Counted from the stretch's first letter, positions 6,690 to 15,493 are shown. The stretch: DNA of 26,516 bases from CAYSPO01 sp964432945 (GCA_964432945.1 CAYSPO010000019.1:1-26516); one strand, 5' to 3'. A program made the numbers and translations. Notes: generated by a model from the letters alone, not told the origin.

Positions 6690-9089
6690 TTAACCTATTT
6701 CTGTCAAATTTCCTTCAAGAAGTTTTTTTATAGTTGGCTCACAACTCGCAAAAATAACTTGATTATTCTTTGAAAACTCTTTGATTATATCTATTGCTTG
6801 TAATTTTCTTTCTTCATCTAAATCATTAAGAACATCGTCAAAGGCTATAAATGAACCTTCCTCAAACATATTTTCTACTAAAGCAAGTCTAAATGCTAAG
6901 CTTACTGCATCTTTTGATCCTTTTGATAAGTGCATTTGCCTTAAATCTCTTGATGTATTTCCACATAACGATATTTCTTCATCTAATGAATTTATCCTTA
7001 TACTTCCTTGTGTTATTTTATTTAGATAATTTTCAACACATTCCTCTATATCACCAGTTGGATTATCTAGCATTTCTTCTTTGGTTTTATAAAAATATTC
7101 TCTAATTGATGAAAGATTTTCATAATTTTTAAGCAGTTTATCAAACTTCATTTCAGCTTCTTTATAATCTAACGTCATATCCTCTACGCTTGTTTGAGGT
7201 AAATCTCTTAGATTTTCATTATAAATTTTATTTATCTCAAAATATTCTTTATTAAATTCTTGATTATCTTTGTCTAATTTTTCTTTTTTCTTAAAGAAAT
7301 CATCTGTACTCTCAAAATCCTCTGGTAGTTCTGCAAGATTGTTTAACTTATCATCTAATTTATTTTTTTCTACAGAAATTTTACTAATAAGGTCAAATAT
7401 TTCATCATTAGTTCCATATTTTTCAATAAGTTTTTTATATTCTAAATCAACTTTTATAAATTCTGTTCGGCTTTCATCAAGTTCTTCTAAAGTTAGCTTT
7501 AAATTATCCTTAGTTTCTTCTTCATTATAGCTTTCAGTATACTGATTAAGACTTCCAGCTTCTTTGATAAGGTCTTCATATTTTCTGCCATCTAATACCC
7601 TATTTGTTTCATAGATAAGTTGGTCTCTATGTTTTTCTAAATTATTTTTATCTTTTAGTTTATCTCTTAAGTTTGCCTCATCTTCACATTGAGTTTTCTT
7701 TAAAATTTCATCTCTTTTTGTTTTTTCTTCTGATAGTTCTTTATTTATTTTCTTAAAATCTAGACCACTTATTCCAACAGAAAATTCTAAAATATCTGGA
7801 ACTTTTAAAAGTAAATAAGAACTTTTAAATTCTCCAGTCATTTTTTCTCCTAAACCATTGAATATTTCTATTTCTTCAGCCTTAGAATCATCTAATGTTT
7901 TTAAATCAGCAACCAAACCATCTGCTTTAAGCTGATTTTCTAACTTATATATTTCATTATTAGATTTTTGTAAAAGTGTTAAATCTTTTTCTGTTATATT
8001 CTCTAATTCTTTAAGTTGTTTTTCTATTTCTAAATAATTTTCCTTAGAGGAATTATATGCGTCTATATGAGACTTTAATTCCTTTAATTTTTTACTTTTA
8101 TCTATATATTCTATCCTAGTTTCTAAATTGTCTTTCTTCTCTTTTAAAGATTTACCATGACTTTCTAAATTAGTTTTTTGGCTTAAAAGTTTAGGCAACT
8201 CCATAATTGCATTTTTTAAATCTTCTAAATCACTTTCAAGCTTTTTTATATTTAACTCTAAACTCTCTCTTTTCCTTATATCTTCACTTATAATATCTAG
8301 CTTTGCTTTTTCTTTTTGATTTTTGGCAAGCTTTTCTTCAACTTCTTTTAGCCTAATACTAGACTGTTCAAATGCCTTTTCTTTTTCCATAGCGTAAGAG
8401 ATACTTCTTTTTAACTCTTCCTTTTCATAAAAGCTAGCTAAAATTTTGCCGACACCTTTTTCATAAGGGTTATCTATACCCCTATTATTCATCGGCCTTG
8501 AATTTTCTACATCCCATCTTGCTATTAAAACCTCTATTTTACTGTTGATATTCTCCTCGAATTTTTCTAAGGATATCCCATCAAGCTCCATTACAGTTTT
8601 ATTAATATGATTAGAAATATCATTTCTTACATCATTAGTATCAAGGTTCATCAAAATTTTTTCAGAATCTGCTTGAGAAGAAAAGTTAAGCACTTTATAA
8701 GTAGCAGATCCAAAAGAAAATATATCGCTTAAAATATTATTAATTTTTTTGCTATCAGTTACAATTGATCCATCATCTAGTATTAATCTTTCAGAAAAAT
8801 CTTTAGACTTAGACCATTGTTTTTCCAATATATAAACATGATTATCTTTCTCAAACTCTACCCTTGAATTAATAGTATCAGAATCTGGACTAAAGTATTT
8901 TTCATAGAAATCTCTATCAGAGGATTTATGTAATTTGGCAGGAGTAAAAATAGTATGAAAAATACCATCTATAATAGTAGATTTACCTGCTTCATTAGGA
9001 CCAAACAAGACATTAATACCTTCAGTAAAATTAACTTTACGGTTTTTTATACCAGCAAAATTCTCAGTTTCAAATGATCTTATCTTCAT
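6690..9089 (-). CDS. sbcC: SbcC/YhaN-like SMC-type ATPase
   Basis: This 799-residue ATPase of the SbcC/Rad50/YhaN group would partner the SbcD-like nuclease in processing DNA ends. The N-terminal half-domain has Walker A GPNEAGKST (30-38). The centre (about 200-660) is rich in Lys/Glu/Leu and has long coiled-coil stretches. The C-terminal half-domain carries a signature LSKGSKDAVSLAFRLAL and Walker B SFIAFDDVLNDLDEER, with FASCEPT close to the end. No CxxC zinc hook is visible at the coiled-coil apex, and the protein is shorter than typical SbcC, so YhaN-like is a reasonable alternative label. I chose the ATG at 9089: it follows the SbcD stop by one base and AGGAATT lies just upstream. The TTG at 9110 would only add seven residues inside the SbcD gene. 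Confidence 0.85.
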   Translation of the reverse strand: MKIRSFETENFAGIKNRKVNFTEGINVLFGPNEAGKSTIIDGIFHTIFTPAKLHKSSDRDFYEKYFSPDSDTINSRVEFEKDNHVYILEKQWSKSKDFSERLILDDGSIVTDSKKINNILSDIFSFGSATYKVLNFSSQADSEKILMNLDTNDVRNDISNHINKTVMELDGISLEKFEENINSKIEVLIARWDVENSRPMNNRGIDNPYEKGVGKILASFYEKEELKRSISYAMEKEKAFEQSSIRLKEVEEKLAKNQKEKAKLDIISEDIRKRESLELNIKKLESDLEDLKNAIMELPKLLSQKTNLESHGKSLKEKKDNLETRIEYIDKSKKLKELKSHIDAYNSSKENYLEIEKQLKELENITEKDLTLLQKSNNEIYKLENQLKADGLVADLKTLDDSKAEEIEIFNGLGEKMTGEFKSSYLLLKVPDILEFSVGISGLDFKKINKELSEEKTKRDEILKKTQCEDEANLRDKLKDKNNLEKHRDQLIYETNRVLDGRKYEDLIKEAGSLNQYTESYNEEETKDNLKLTLEELDESRTEFIKVDLEYKKLIEKYGTNDEIFDLISKISVEKNKLDDKLNNLAELPEDFESTDDFFKKKEKLDKDNQEFNKEYFEINKIYNENLRDLPQTSVEDMTLDYKEAEMKFDKLLKNYENLSSIREYFYKTKEEMLDNPTGDIEECVENYLNKITQGSIRINSLDEEISLCGNTSRDLRQMHLSKGSKDAVSLAFRLALVENMFEEGSFIAFDDVLNDLDEERKLQAIDIIKEFSKNNQVIFASCEPTIKKLLEGNLTEIG

Positions 9090-9090
9090 A

Positions 9091-10182
9091 TTAATTCCTA
9101 CTTTCTTCAATCAAATCATATGCTATTTGAAGTTTATCCTCATCATCTGATAGTTTTAAAAGCAATTTTTCCGGGAAAGATCCATGAACAAACTTTTCAG
9201 AAATTTTTTCTGGACTTAAGCGAATTTTCAAATCTTCATCTCTTATATCTAAATAAAATACTTTTTCTCTAAGGCTATCATAATATTTTTCTCTATTTAG
9301 ATATTCTTCTTCATTTATATAACCATTGAGATTTAACCTAAGAAGACTGTTTTCATAATCATCTTCATATTTTCTCAAGTATTCTTCAAGAGATGAATTT
9401 ACCTGCTCATATATGTCATTAAATCTAAATTTACCACTAATAAATCTTTCATAGGAAATATCTTCTTTAGATATATCTATTAGAAAACAAGATCCTTCAT
9501 ACCTATAATTCATTCCATCTGCTTCATGAACTCCAGCATTAAATATTCTTTCGTCTATTCCCTCTCCTTCAAGTGGGTAAGGAACATGGGTATGGCCAAG
9601 TAGCCATAAATCTACGGGTATTTCACTTAATTCACTTCTAGACATAGTGAAATACTCCCCTTGCATATCGGGAGATAATCCTTGAATTGCCCCATGACTA
9701 ATTCCTATATTTAAACGAGTATCATCTATTTTACTATCCTTTATCCAGTCTAGGTTATTTGTTTTAGAGTGCTTACTATGACAGTGAGCTGGATAAATTA
9801 CAGCATCATAGCCTAAACTCTCTAAGTCATATGGTGTAAACTCAGTTAAAAGAATTGTATTATCCGTTGACTCGTCTTCAAAAGTTTTCCAAAGATCTTC
9901 TGTTCCTGAATAATAATCATGATTTCCTGGAAGGACTAAACAAATCCCAGAAAACTTACTCAAGCTTTGGCAAACTCTAATTATAGATTCTTTCGGTATG
10001 TTTAGCCTATCAAAAAGATCCCCTGTTATTATTAAAAGATCAATACTCTTGTCATTGGCAACCTCTACAATCCTATCTAAGCTCTCAAACCTTTGATTTC
10101 TTAAAACCTTTTGTACCTTATCAGGATACTTATTAAAAGATTTTCCTATGTGAAGATCTGATAAATGAAGTATCTTTAACAT
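9091..10182 (-). CDS. sbcD: SbcD/YhaO-like metallophosphoesterase nuclease
   Basis: This 363-residue calcineurin-type phosphoesterase is the expected nuclease subunit for the adjacent SMC-type ATPase. The metal-binding motifs are all present and in order: SDLH (8-11), GDLFD (54-58), GNHD (86-89), SHGA (162-165) and GHTH (196-199). The region after about residue 220 is the cap and ATPase-interaction part and is poorly conserved. Its ATG overlaps the glycosyltransferase stop codon as TAATG, and the ATPase gene begins one base after its own stop, so the three are translationally coupled. It should bind two Mn ions and cut DNA ends or hairpins. SbcD and YhaO cannot be told apart without alignment. 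Confidence 0.88.
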   Translation of the reverse strand: MLKILHLSDLHIGKSFNKYPDKVQKVLRNQRFESLDRIVEVANDKSIDLLIITGDLFDRLNIPKESIIRVCQSLSKFSGICLVLPGNHDYYSGTEDLWKTFEDESTDNTILLTEFTPYDLESLGYDAVIYPAHCHSKHSKTNNLDWIKDSKIDDTRLNIGISHGAIQGLSPDMQGEYFTMSRSELSEIPVDLWLLGHTHVPYPLEGEGIDERIFNAGVHEADGMNYRYEGSCFLIDISKEDISYERFISGKFRFNDIYEQVNSSLEEYLRKYEDDYENSLLRLNLNGYINEEEYLNREKYYDSLREKVFYLDIRDEDLKIRLSPEKISEKFVHGSFPEKLLLKLSDDEDKLQIAYDLIEESRN

Positions 10183-11312
10183 TAGATCACCTCTTTGTAA
10201 ATTTCTATTAAATTATTAGTAATACTTTCAGCAGAATTCTCTAATCTTGCTTCTCTTGAAATCTCCTGCTTATTATACTTTTCTATATTTTCTTTCATAT
10301 AAACCATAGCTTTACCAAGAGCATCTACATCATTTAGTTCAACAAGAATTCCATTATTTTCTTTAATCAAATGCTCAGGTCCACCACACTTTGAAGATAT
10401 AACTGGCAAACCTGATGCAAGCGCTTCTAAATATGCAAGACCAAAAGTTTCTGAATGAGAATAAAGGCAAAAAACATCCTTATGTTGATATTCTTTTGCT
10501 ATTATCTTCCTGTCCGTCATTCCTCGAAGCTTTATCCTATGATTAAGTCCATGATTTCTTACTTTTGTTTCAAGGGCTTCTTTATGATTGCCATCACCAA
10601 AAATATCTAAAGTAACATTTTCATCGTCTTTAAATTCTTTTATAAAGGCGTCAATCAAATCTTCCATTCCCTTTTCCACTGTAACACGACCTGTACTCAC
10701 AAACCTAAATTTCGAATCACGATTATCCTTATTTGGACTATACTGAAATATATCAAGGTTAGGAATAACTGTTACCACAGAAGAGTCAACACCAAATCTC
10801 TTTTTAAGTTTCTTATTAAAGTCAGGGCTAACGCTTATTAGCTTAGATGCTTTATTATAGGCAAAAGATGCTGCCTTTTCTAATTTTTTATCTATATTAT
10901 CTTTGTTAATGTGTGAATTACATTCTGTAACTATAACCGGTATATCTTTATCTTCAAAAGCTTTTGTAACCATATAAGCCTGATCTGTAAAAAATGTATG
11001 AATTAAATCTGGTTCTCCTTCATTTTTTACGGCAATTTTATAGAGTTTTTTAGTTGCCCATATCCCTATTTTATAAAGGATACCTTTAGGAATATTGCCA
11101 AGGGGTATATCAAATGTGTACATTTTAACACCATCTTTTACAAAAGAATCCATACCAAATTTTCTTTTTCTCCTAATACTCCTTAAATCGACAGATAGAA
11201 AAACAACATCAAGCCCAGCCTTTTGTAAAGCTTTTGCTTGATCCATCTCAAATATGCCATTAATCTTATATTCATTAGTTGGAAAGCCTCTAGATATAAT
11301 AAATATTTTCAT
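10182..11312 (-). CDS. GT4-family glycosyltransferase
   Basis: This 376-residue retaining glycosyltransferase has the GT-B fold of family GT4. The N-terminal Rossmann domain opens with MKIFIISRGFPTNEY and keeps the segment NGIFEMDQAKAL. The C-terminal domain has VSTGRVTVEKGMEDLI (about 205-220), IFGDGNHKE and the nucleotide-sugar motif SETFGLAYLEALASGLPV, in which E288 and E296 form the E-x7-E pair. A GG(P)EHLI loop follows. Such enzymes add a sugar from a nucleotide donor to a lipid, polysaccharide or protein; donor and acceptor are not evident. No membrane segment or signal is present. It is the first gene of a four-gene transcript with AGGTGG before its ATG and its own promoter. The link to DNA repair genes is unusual. 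Confidence 0.87.
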   Translation of the reverse strand: MKIFIISRGFPTNEYKINGIFEMDQAKALQKAGLDVVFLSVDLRSIRRKRKFGMDSFVKDGVKMYTFDIPLGNIPKGILYKIGIWATKKLYKIAVKNEGEPDLIHTFFTDQAYMVTKAFEDKDIPVIVTECNSHINKDNIDKKLEKAASFAYNKASKLISVSPDFNKKLKKRFGVDSSVVTVIPNLDIFQYSPNKDNRDSKFRFVSTGRVTVEKGMEDLIDAFIKEFKDDENVTLDIFGDGNHKEALETKVRNHGLNHRIKLRGMTDRKIIAKEYQHKDVFCLYSHSETFGLAYLEALASGLPVISSKCGGPEHLIKENNGILVELNDVDALGKAMVYMKENIEKYNKQEISREARLENSAESITNNLIEIYKEVI

Positions 11313-11329
11313 TTTTCCACCTCAATTTA

Positions 11330-11358
11330 ATTATAGCTTATGAAAAATCTTAGTTCAA
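11330..11358 (-). promoter_or_regulatory. Promoter of the glycosyltransferase-sbcDC-folP operon
   Basis: On the minus strand, TTGAAC (11358-11353) and a perfect TATAAT (11335-11330) are spaced by 17 bases. The start would fall near 11323, just upstream of the AGGTGG ribosome site. It is divergent from the cbiB promoter, with about 28 bases between the two -35 boxes. Confidence 0.65.
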
Positions 11359-11385
11359 ATATAATATTTTACTAAGATAGGTAAT

Positions 11386-11415
11386 TTGTGATATTATTGT
11401 AAGCACTGATATAAT
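11386..11415 (+). promoter_or_regulatory. Promoter of the cbiB operon
   Basis: A -35 box TTGTGA (11386-11391) is followed after 18 bases by a -10 box TATAAT (11410-11415), itself preceded by TGA to give an extended -10. A GAGGAAAAA ribosome site lies between it and the ATG at 11444. I see no cobalamin riboswitch in this short leader. Confidence 0.55.
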
Positions 11416-11443
11416 GTAGTTAATTAAAGATATAGAGGAAAAA

Positions 11444-12382
11444 ATGATAGTAATTTTAGCAATTTTAGCAGATTTAATTTTAGGGACACCTGAGAACTTT
11501 CCAGATTCCCTAGATTTGATAAATTTTATATTAAAAAAAGAAAAAAACTTAATAAGAAAAACCTTAAAAACAAAAACACAAATAAGAGTAGCTGGGATAA
11601 TTTTTACTTTTATAAATACATTAGCAGGATACTTTGTTTTAAAATTATTAATAGGATTTTTTGATTTCAATAAAGCACTTCAGTTTGTTGTAAAAGTCCA
11701 TCTTGCTTATATGCTTCTTTCATCTGGAGTTTTAAAAAGGCAGGCTCTTATGATAAAAAGTGAAATGAAAAAATCTACAAAAAGAGGAAGAGCGATGCTT
11801 AGTAGTTTTGTTGAAAGAGATACAGATAAATTAAGTACTTCTGGGATAATAAAAGCTTCCGTAGAAGATATCTCAAAAAAAGCTTGTGGAGAAATTTTTG
11901 CTCCAATATTATTCTTAATTCTTGGAGTAGAGTTCGCTTATGTATATATAATTATTTCACTTATGGATAAAAATTGGTATCAAGATAAAGAATTATCTAA
12001 AGATTTAGGCTTCTTTTCTTCAAAAATCCTTGATATTCTAAATATAATACCAGCTCCCCTAACTTCTTTAATACTTTTATTAGGTGGACTAGTTAGATTT
12101 AACACAAAAAGAGCTGCAAAAATAACCTTAAGAGATCACAAGAACCAAGATAGACCGAATATAGGTTGGCCTCAAGCTACTATGGCTGGACTTTTAGGAA
12201 TACAGCTTGGTGGAGGAGCTTTTTATGATGGCTTATTTGTAGAAAAACCCTACATCGGAGACGATACAAGGGCTGTTAGAGCAAAAGATATAGATGACTC
12301 AATTAAAATAATTAGAAAATCTATGTTATCTTTCTTAATACTCTATTCTATTGGCTTATTAATTTATACTTTAGTGAGGTAA
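11444..12382 (+). CDS. cbiB: Adenosylcobinamide-phosphate synthase (CbiB/CobD)
   Basis: This 312-residue integral membrane protein attaches the aminopropanol linker to adenosylcobyric acid in cobalamin synthesis. Hydrophobic segments lie at about 1-13, 50-72, 83-95, 152-173, 200-217 and 292-311. Family motifs include DLILGTPENFP near the N-terminus, the loop SSFVERDTDKLSTSGIIKAS (120-139) that corresponds to the GRDT loop of CbiB, and RDHKNQDRPNIGWPQATMAG (230-249), which matches the family's R-D-x3-x3-PNxGWPEAxMAG signature. The remaining loops are divergent and the segment after the RDT loop is short of the usual PENxxDG motif. It is followed two bases later by a cysteine-rich small protein known to accompany CbiB. 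No other cobalamin gene is in the window, so the rest of the pathway must be elsewhere or corrinoids are salvaged. Confidence 0.85.
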   Translation: MIVILAILADLILGTPENFPDSLDLINFILKKEKNLIRKTLKTKTQIRVAGIIFTFINTLAGYFVLKLLIGFFDFNKALQFVVKVHLAYMLLSSGVLKRQALMIKSEMKKSTKRGRAMLSSFVERDTDKLSTSGIIKASVEDISKKACGEIFAPILFLILGVEFAYVYIIISLMDKNWYQDKELSKDLGFFSSKILDILNIIPAPLTSLILLLGGLVRFNTKRAAKITLRDHKNQDRPNIGWPQATMAGLLGIQLGGGAFYDGLFVEKPYIGDDTRAVRAKDIDDSIKIIRKSMLSFLILYSIGLLIYTLVR

Positions 12383-12384
12383 AA

Positions 12385-12630
12385 ATGGATAACTCATACA
12401 AATTTTTTAGAAATACAAACTGTAAATACTTTCCTTGCCATAAAGTCACAGATGATTCTGATTTTAACTGTTTATTTTGCTATTGTCCTTTATATCTACT
12501 AAAGGACTGTGGGGGTAATTATGATATGTCTACAGGTGTAAAAAACTGCACAAATTGTCTAATTCCACATAAAATAAAAGGCTACGACTATATACAAAAG
12601 AAGCTAAAAGAAGAAGTTTTTTCTAAATAA
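12385..12630 (+). CDS. Cysteine-rich small-domain protein, probable metal binder
   Basis: This 81-residue protein has eight cysteines, at positions 13, 18, 29, 32, 34, 42, 55 and 58, with histidines at 19 and 62. They are arranged as C-x4-C-H, C-x2-C-x-C and C-x2-C, a pattern suited to zinc or an iron-sulfur centre. The opening KFFRNTNCKYFPCHK and the LFCYCPLY core match what I know of the 'cysteine-rich small domain' family, which occurs beside or fused to CbiB-type genes. It starts two bases after the CbiB stop, and its ribosome site GTGAGGT overlaps the end of cbiB, so the two are cotranslated. A role in corrinoid handling is inference from context. The terminator stem begins on the base after its stop codon. 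Confidence 0.85.
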   Translation: MDNSYKFFRNTNCKYFPCHKVTDDSDFNCLFCYCPLYLLKDCGGNYDMSTGVKNCTNCLIPHKIKGYDYIQKKLKEEVFSK

Positions 12631-12660
12631 AGAGATGCTTGTACAAGCATCTCTTTTTTA
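12631..12660 (+). terminator. Rho-independent terminator of the cbiB operon, probably shared with argH
   Basis: A perfect 24-base palindrome, AGAGATGCTT-GTAC-AAGCATCTCT, is followed by TTTTTTA on the plus strand. The argH stop codon (12658-12660) lies in that T run. On the minus strand the same stem is followed by TTATTTAG, a weaker tail. It can thus end both converging transcripts. Confidence 0.88.
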
Positions 12661-14031
12661 TTTCGATATTTTATCTTTTAAGTCTTTTATTTGAATTTTA
12701 ACAGCTTCTGGAGCTGTACCACCATAAACTTTTCTTTTGTTAACGCACTGTTCAAGATTTATAGCATCATAAAGATCTTCTTCAAATACATCAGAATATT
12801 CTTTATACTTATCTAGCCCTATTTGTTCTAAATCTAAATTTTCTTTAGAGGCATCTCTTATGATATTACCTACAAGTGTATAGGCGTCCCTAAAGGCTAA
12901 TCCTTTGTTGGTTAGATAGTCTGCAAGGTCTGTGGCTACTATATATCCATGAGACGCCTTAGATCTCATAATTTCAGGGTTTACTTCCATAGTATCTAGC
13001 ATACCCTTCATAACCTTTAATGACTTATTAACTATATCTAGACTTTGGAAAACAGCTTCCTTATCTTCCTGCATATCTTTATTGTAAGCTAGAGGTAAAG
13101 ATTTCATAGTCGCAAGCATTCCCATAAGTTTTCCATAAACTGTTCCAGTTTTTCCTCTACCTAATTCTGCCATATCTGGATTTTTCTTTTGAGGCATAAT
13201 TGATGATCCTGTAGAAAAACTATCATCTAATTCAATAAACTTAAATTCTTGACTAGACCAAAGAATTATTTCTTCACTTAACCTAGAAAGGTGCATCATA
13301 GTTACAGAAGAAAAATATATTAAATCAAGGATAAAATCTCTATCTGAAACCCCATCAATGCTATTTGCCATCGGCTCTTTAAAACCAAGTAGTTCTGCTG
13401 TCATAAACCTATCTATAGGATAAGTTGTTGTAGCGAAAGCACAAGAACCTAAGGGAGATACATTCATTCTATCTATAGAGTCTTCTAGTCTGCTTAAATC
13501 TCTTCTTAGCATCTGGCCATAAGCCATTAGATGATGGGCAAAAGAAATTGGCTGTGCAGCTTGTAGATGAGTGTAGCCTGGCATGATTGTATTGATGTTT
13601 TTTTCAGCTAAGTTTATAATAGAGTTTATAAGTTCTTTAATTGAATTTTCAATTTCAGCTGAATACTCTCTTAGGTACAATCTTATATCGACAGCAACTT
13701 GATCATTTCTTGATCTTGCAGTATGAAGTTTTTTTCCTGGCTCTCCAACTCTATCCGTAAGTTCTTTTTCTACAAACATATGGATATCTTCTGCGGTTAA
13801 ATCAATCTCTAATTTACCAGATTCAATATCTTTAAGGATTTCTGATAGACCTCCAAGAATTTTACCAAGTTCATCTTCATTGATAATACCAGTCTGTGCA
13901 AGCATTTTTGCATGTGCCATTGACCCTTGAATATCTACTTTATACATTCTTTGATCAATTGCTATTGATGAATTATATTCTTTAGCTATATTATCTAGTT
14001 CTTTTGAAAACCTTCCACTCCAAAGTGCCAT
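12658..14031 (-). CDS. argH: Argininosuccinate lyase
   Basis: ArgH splits argininosuccinate into arginine and fumarate, the last step of arginine synthesis. The 457-residue length is standard. The N-terminus MALWSGRFSKELD is typical. Catalytic and binding motifs are TARSRNDQV (about 104-112), MPGYTHLQ with H155, and the fumarase/aspartase superfamily signature GSSIMPQKKNPD (275-286) carrying the catalytic serine. The C-terminal YGGTAPEAV is also conserved. The ATG follows the argG stop codon directly, and the AGGA ribosome site lies within the end of argG, so both are made from the T-box-controlled transcript. No odd features. Confidence 0.97.
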   Translation of the reverse strand: MALWSGRFSKELDNIAKEYNSSIAIDQRMYKVDIQGSMAHAKMLAQTGIINEDELGKILGGLSEILKDIESGKLEIDLTAEDIHMFVEKELTDRVGEPGKKLHTARSRNDQVAVDIRLYLREYSAEIENSIKELINSIINLAEKNINTIMPGYTHLQAAQPISFAHHLMAYGQMLRRDLSRLEDSIDRMNVSPLGSCAFATTTYPIDRFMTAELLGFKEPMANSIDGVSDRDFILDLIYFSSVTMMHLSRLSEEIILWSSQEFKFIELDDSFSTGSSIMPQKKNPDMAELGRGKTGTVYGKLMGMLATMKSLPLAYNKDMQEDKEAVFQSLDIVNKSLKVMKGMLDTMEVNPEIMRSKASHGYIVATDLADYLTNKGLAFRDAYTLVGNIIRDASKENLDLEQIGLDKYKEYSDVFEEDLYDAINLEQCVNKRKVYGGTAPEAVKIQIKDLKDKISK

Positions 14032-15237
14032 TTAAATCCTATCTTTCATAATTGTATTTATTTTAGTTCCAAGGGAATATAGATTTACAAATCCTTGTGA
14101 ATCTGTTTGATTATATACTCCATCTTCTCCAAATGTTGCAAATTCTTCTTCATATAAGCTATATGGAGAAATTACTCCAGCATTACTTATATTGCCTTTA
14201 TAAAGTTTTAATTTAACTTTACCTGTTACTGTCTCTTGTGTTACATCTATAAAAGCAGAAATTGCTTTTCTTGCAGTAGAGAACCATTTACCATTATAGA
14301 TTAACTCAGCTAAGTCATTTGAGTATCCAATTTTGTGATGTTGAGTATCTTTATCTAAAGTCAGACTCTCTAAATAGTTATGAGCGTAATATAAAATTTC
14401 TGCTCCAGGATTTTCATATACTCCCCTAACTTTTATTCCTACAAGTCTACTCTCTAAAATATCATTAATACCTATACCATGTTCTCCACCAATTTCATTT
14501 AGACAATTTACTATATCTGAACCCTTCATTTTTATATCATTAACTGCAATTGGTACACCTTTTTCAAACTCAATAGTTACATATTCAGCTTCATCTGGTG
14601 CATTCTCTGGCATATTGCAAAAAGTTAACATATCATCCCAAATTGGTTCAGTCTTAGGATTTTCTAGTTCTAAACCTTCATGAGAAATATGCCATAAGTT
14701 CCTATCTTCTGAATAACCAGTAGCTCCTTTTCTTTTTAAAGGGATTCCATGTTCCTCAGCATATTTTTGTTCATCTTCCCTAGATTTAATATCCCAAACT
14801 CTCCATGGTGCTATTATCGGAATATTTGCATCATGAGCTCTAATAGCTAATTCAAACCTAACTTGGTCATTTCCTTTTCCTGTGCAGCCATGAACAATCG
14901 CATCTGCATTTTCTTTTTTGGCAACATCAACTAATGCCTTTGATATTAAAGGTCTAGCTAAAGCAGTTCCTAAAAGATAATTATTTTCGTACTTGGCTCC
15001 TGCCTTTAATGCTTCAAAGGCATATTCTTCTATAAATTCATCAACCAAGTCAACTATGTAGCATTTAGACGCTCCTGAAGCTAGGGCTTTTTCTTCCAAA
15101 CCATCTAGTTCTTCTTTTTGTCCTACGTCTCCTGCTACTGCAATAACTTCACAATCATAATTTTCTTTTAACCAAGTAATGATAACAGATGTATCAAGAC
15201 CTCCTGAGTAAGCTAAAACAACCTTTTTAAATTCCAT
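14032..15237 (-). CDS. argG: Argininosuccinate synthase
   Basis: ArgG condenses citrulline with aspartate using ATP. The 401-residue length is standard. The N-terminal PP-loop AYSGGLDTSV (9-18) binds ATP. Further conserved stretches are GCTGKGNDQVRFE (about 117-129), APWRVWDI, the ATGYSEDRNLWHIS loop, and a C-terminal helix ending in the MKDRI residues. The start has a strong TAGGAGGATTT ribosome site. It is the first gene after a T-box leader with a complete intrinsic terminator, so it is expected to be expressed when its cognate tRNA is uncharged. No other arginine-pathway gene (argC, J, B, D, F) is in the window, so citrulline probably comes from elsewhere. Confidence 0.97.
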   Translation of the reverse strand: MEFKKVVLAYSGGLDTSVIITWLKENYDCEVIAVAGDVGQKEELDGLEEKALASGASKCYIVDLVDEFIEEYAFEALKAGAKYENNYLLGTALARPLISKALVDVAKKENADAIVHGCTGKGNDQVRFELAIRAHDANIPIIAPWRVWDIKSREDEQKYAEEHGIPLKRKGATGYSEDRNLWHISHEGLELENPKTEPIWDDMLTFCNMPENAPDEAEYVTIEFEKGVPIAVNDIKMKGSDIVNCLNEIGGEHGIGINDILESRLVGIKVRGVYENPGAEILYYAHNYLESLTLDKDTQHHKIGYSNDLAELIYNGKWFSTARKAISAFIDVTQETVTGKVKLKLYKGNISNAGVISPYSLYEEEFATFGEDGVYNQTDSQGFVNLYSLGTKINTIMKDRI

Positions 15238-15238
15238 A

Positions 15239-15493
15239 AATCCTCCTAATAATCAAAAAAGTCTCTTTTCCCGAAGGAAAAGAGACGAAAAAACCGTGTT
15301 GCCACTCTAATTGATGCACTCAAAAAAGCGCATCCACTTAAACCTTTAACGATAGGTAAACCGGATATGGCTTACATACTGCTTGCCAATATCTTCTCCA
15401 TGTCCCTCTCCGTTATGCTTCCTAACTGACTGCTTTCACCTAACCAGTCTCTCTGAAAGTATTTCACACAACGGACACACTTCAATGAATTTA
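15239..15493 (-). promoter_or_regulatory. T-box riboswitch leader of argGH
   Basis: The leader runs from the predicted start near 15493 to the argG ribosome site. A T-box sequence AGAGTGGCAACACGG lies at 15308-15294. It is preceded by a stem III-like hairpin GATGCGCT/AGTGCATC and followed by the terminator. Stem I can be folded with a lower helix TGTCC (15477-15473)/GGACA (15405-15401), an upper helix CTTTC (15459-15455)/GGAAG (15422-15418), an AGAGAG segment and a distal stem GACTG (15449-15445)/CAGTC (15432-15428) around GTTAGGTGAAAG. The specifier strand is 15417-15406, CATAACGGAGAG; AGA (Arg) fits the regulated genes but AAC (Asn) and CAT (His) also occur there. The TGGC of the T-box would pair with a tRNA ending GCCA. 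Confidence 0.88.
15255..15286 (-). terminator. T-box-controlled attenuator of argGH
   Basis: On the minus strand an 11-bp perfect stem GTCTCTTTTCC/GGAAAAGAGAC closes a TTCG tetraloop and is followed by TTTTTTG. It begins 7 bases after the T-box motif and ends about 15 bases before the argG start codon. Pairing of the T-box with an upstream partner would form the competing antiterminator. Confidence 0.9.

Noticed and set aside
11313..11443. A cobalamin riboswitch ahead of cbiB
   Set aside because: The leader after the predicted start is only about 20 bases and contains no B12-box-like sequence.
11350..11670. Minus-strand frame of 106 codons opposite the start of cbiB
   Set aside because: It covers two promoters and the N-terminus of CbiB, is low in complexity and has no ribosome site.
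15406..15417. CAT as a histidine specifier in the T-box
   Set aside because: Bacterial tRNA-His carries discriminator C, which would not pair with the TGGC of this T-box, and the genes serve arginine synthesis.
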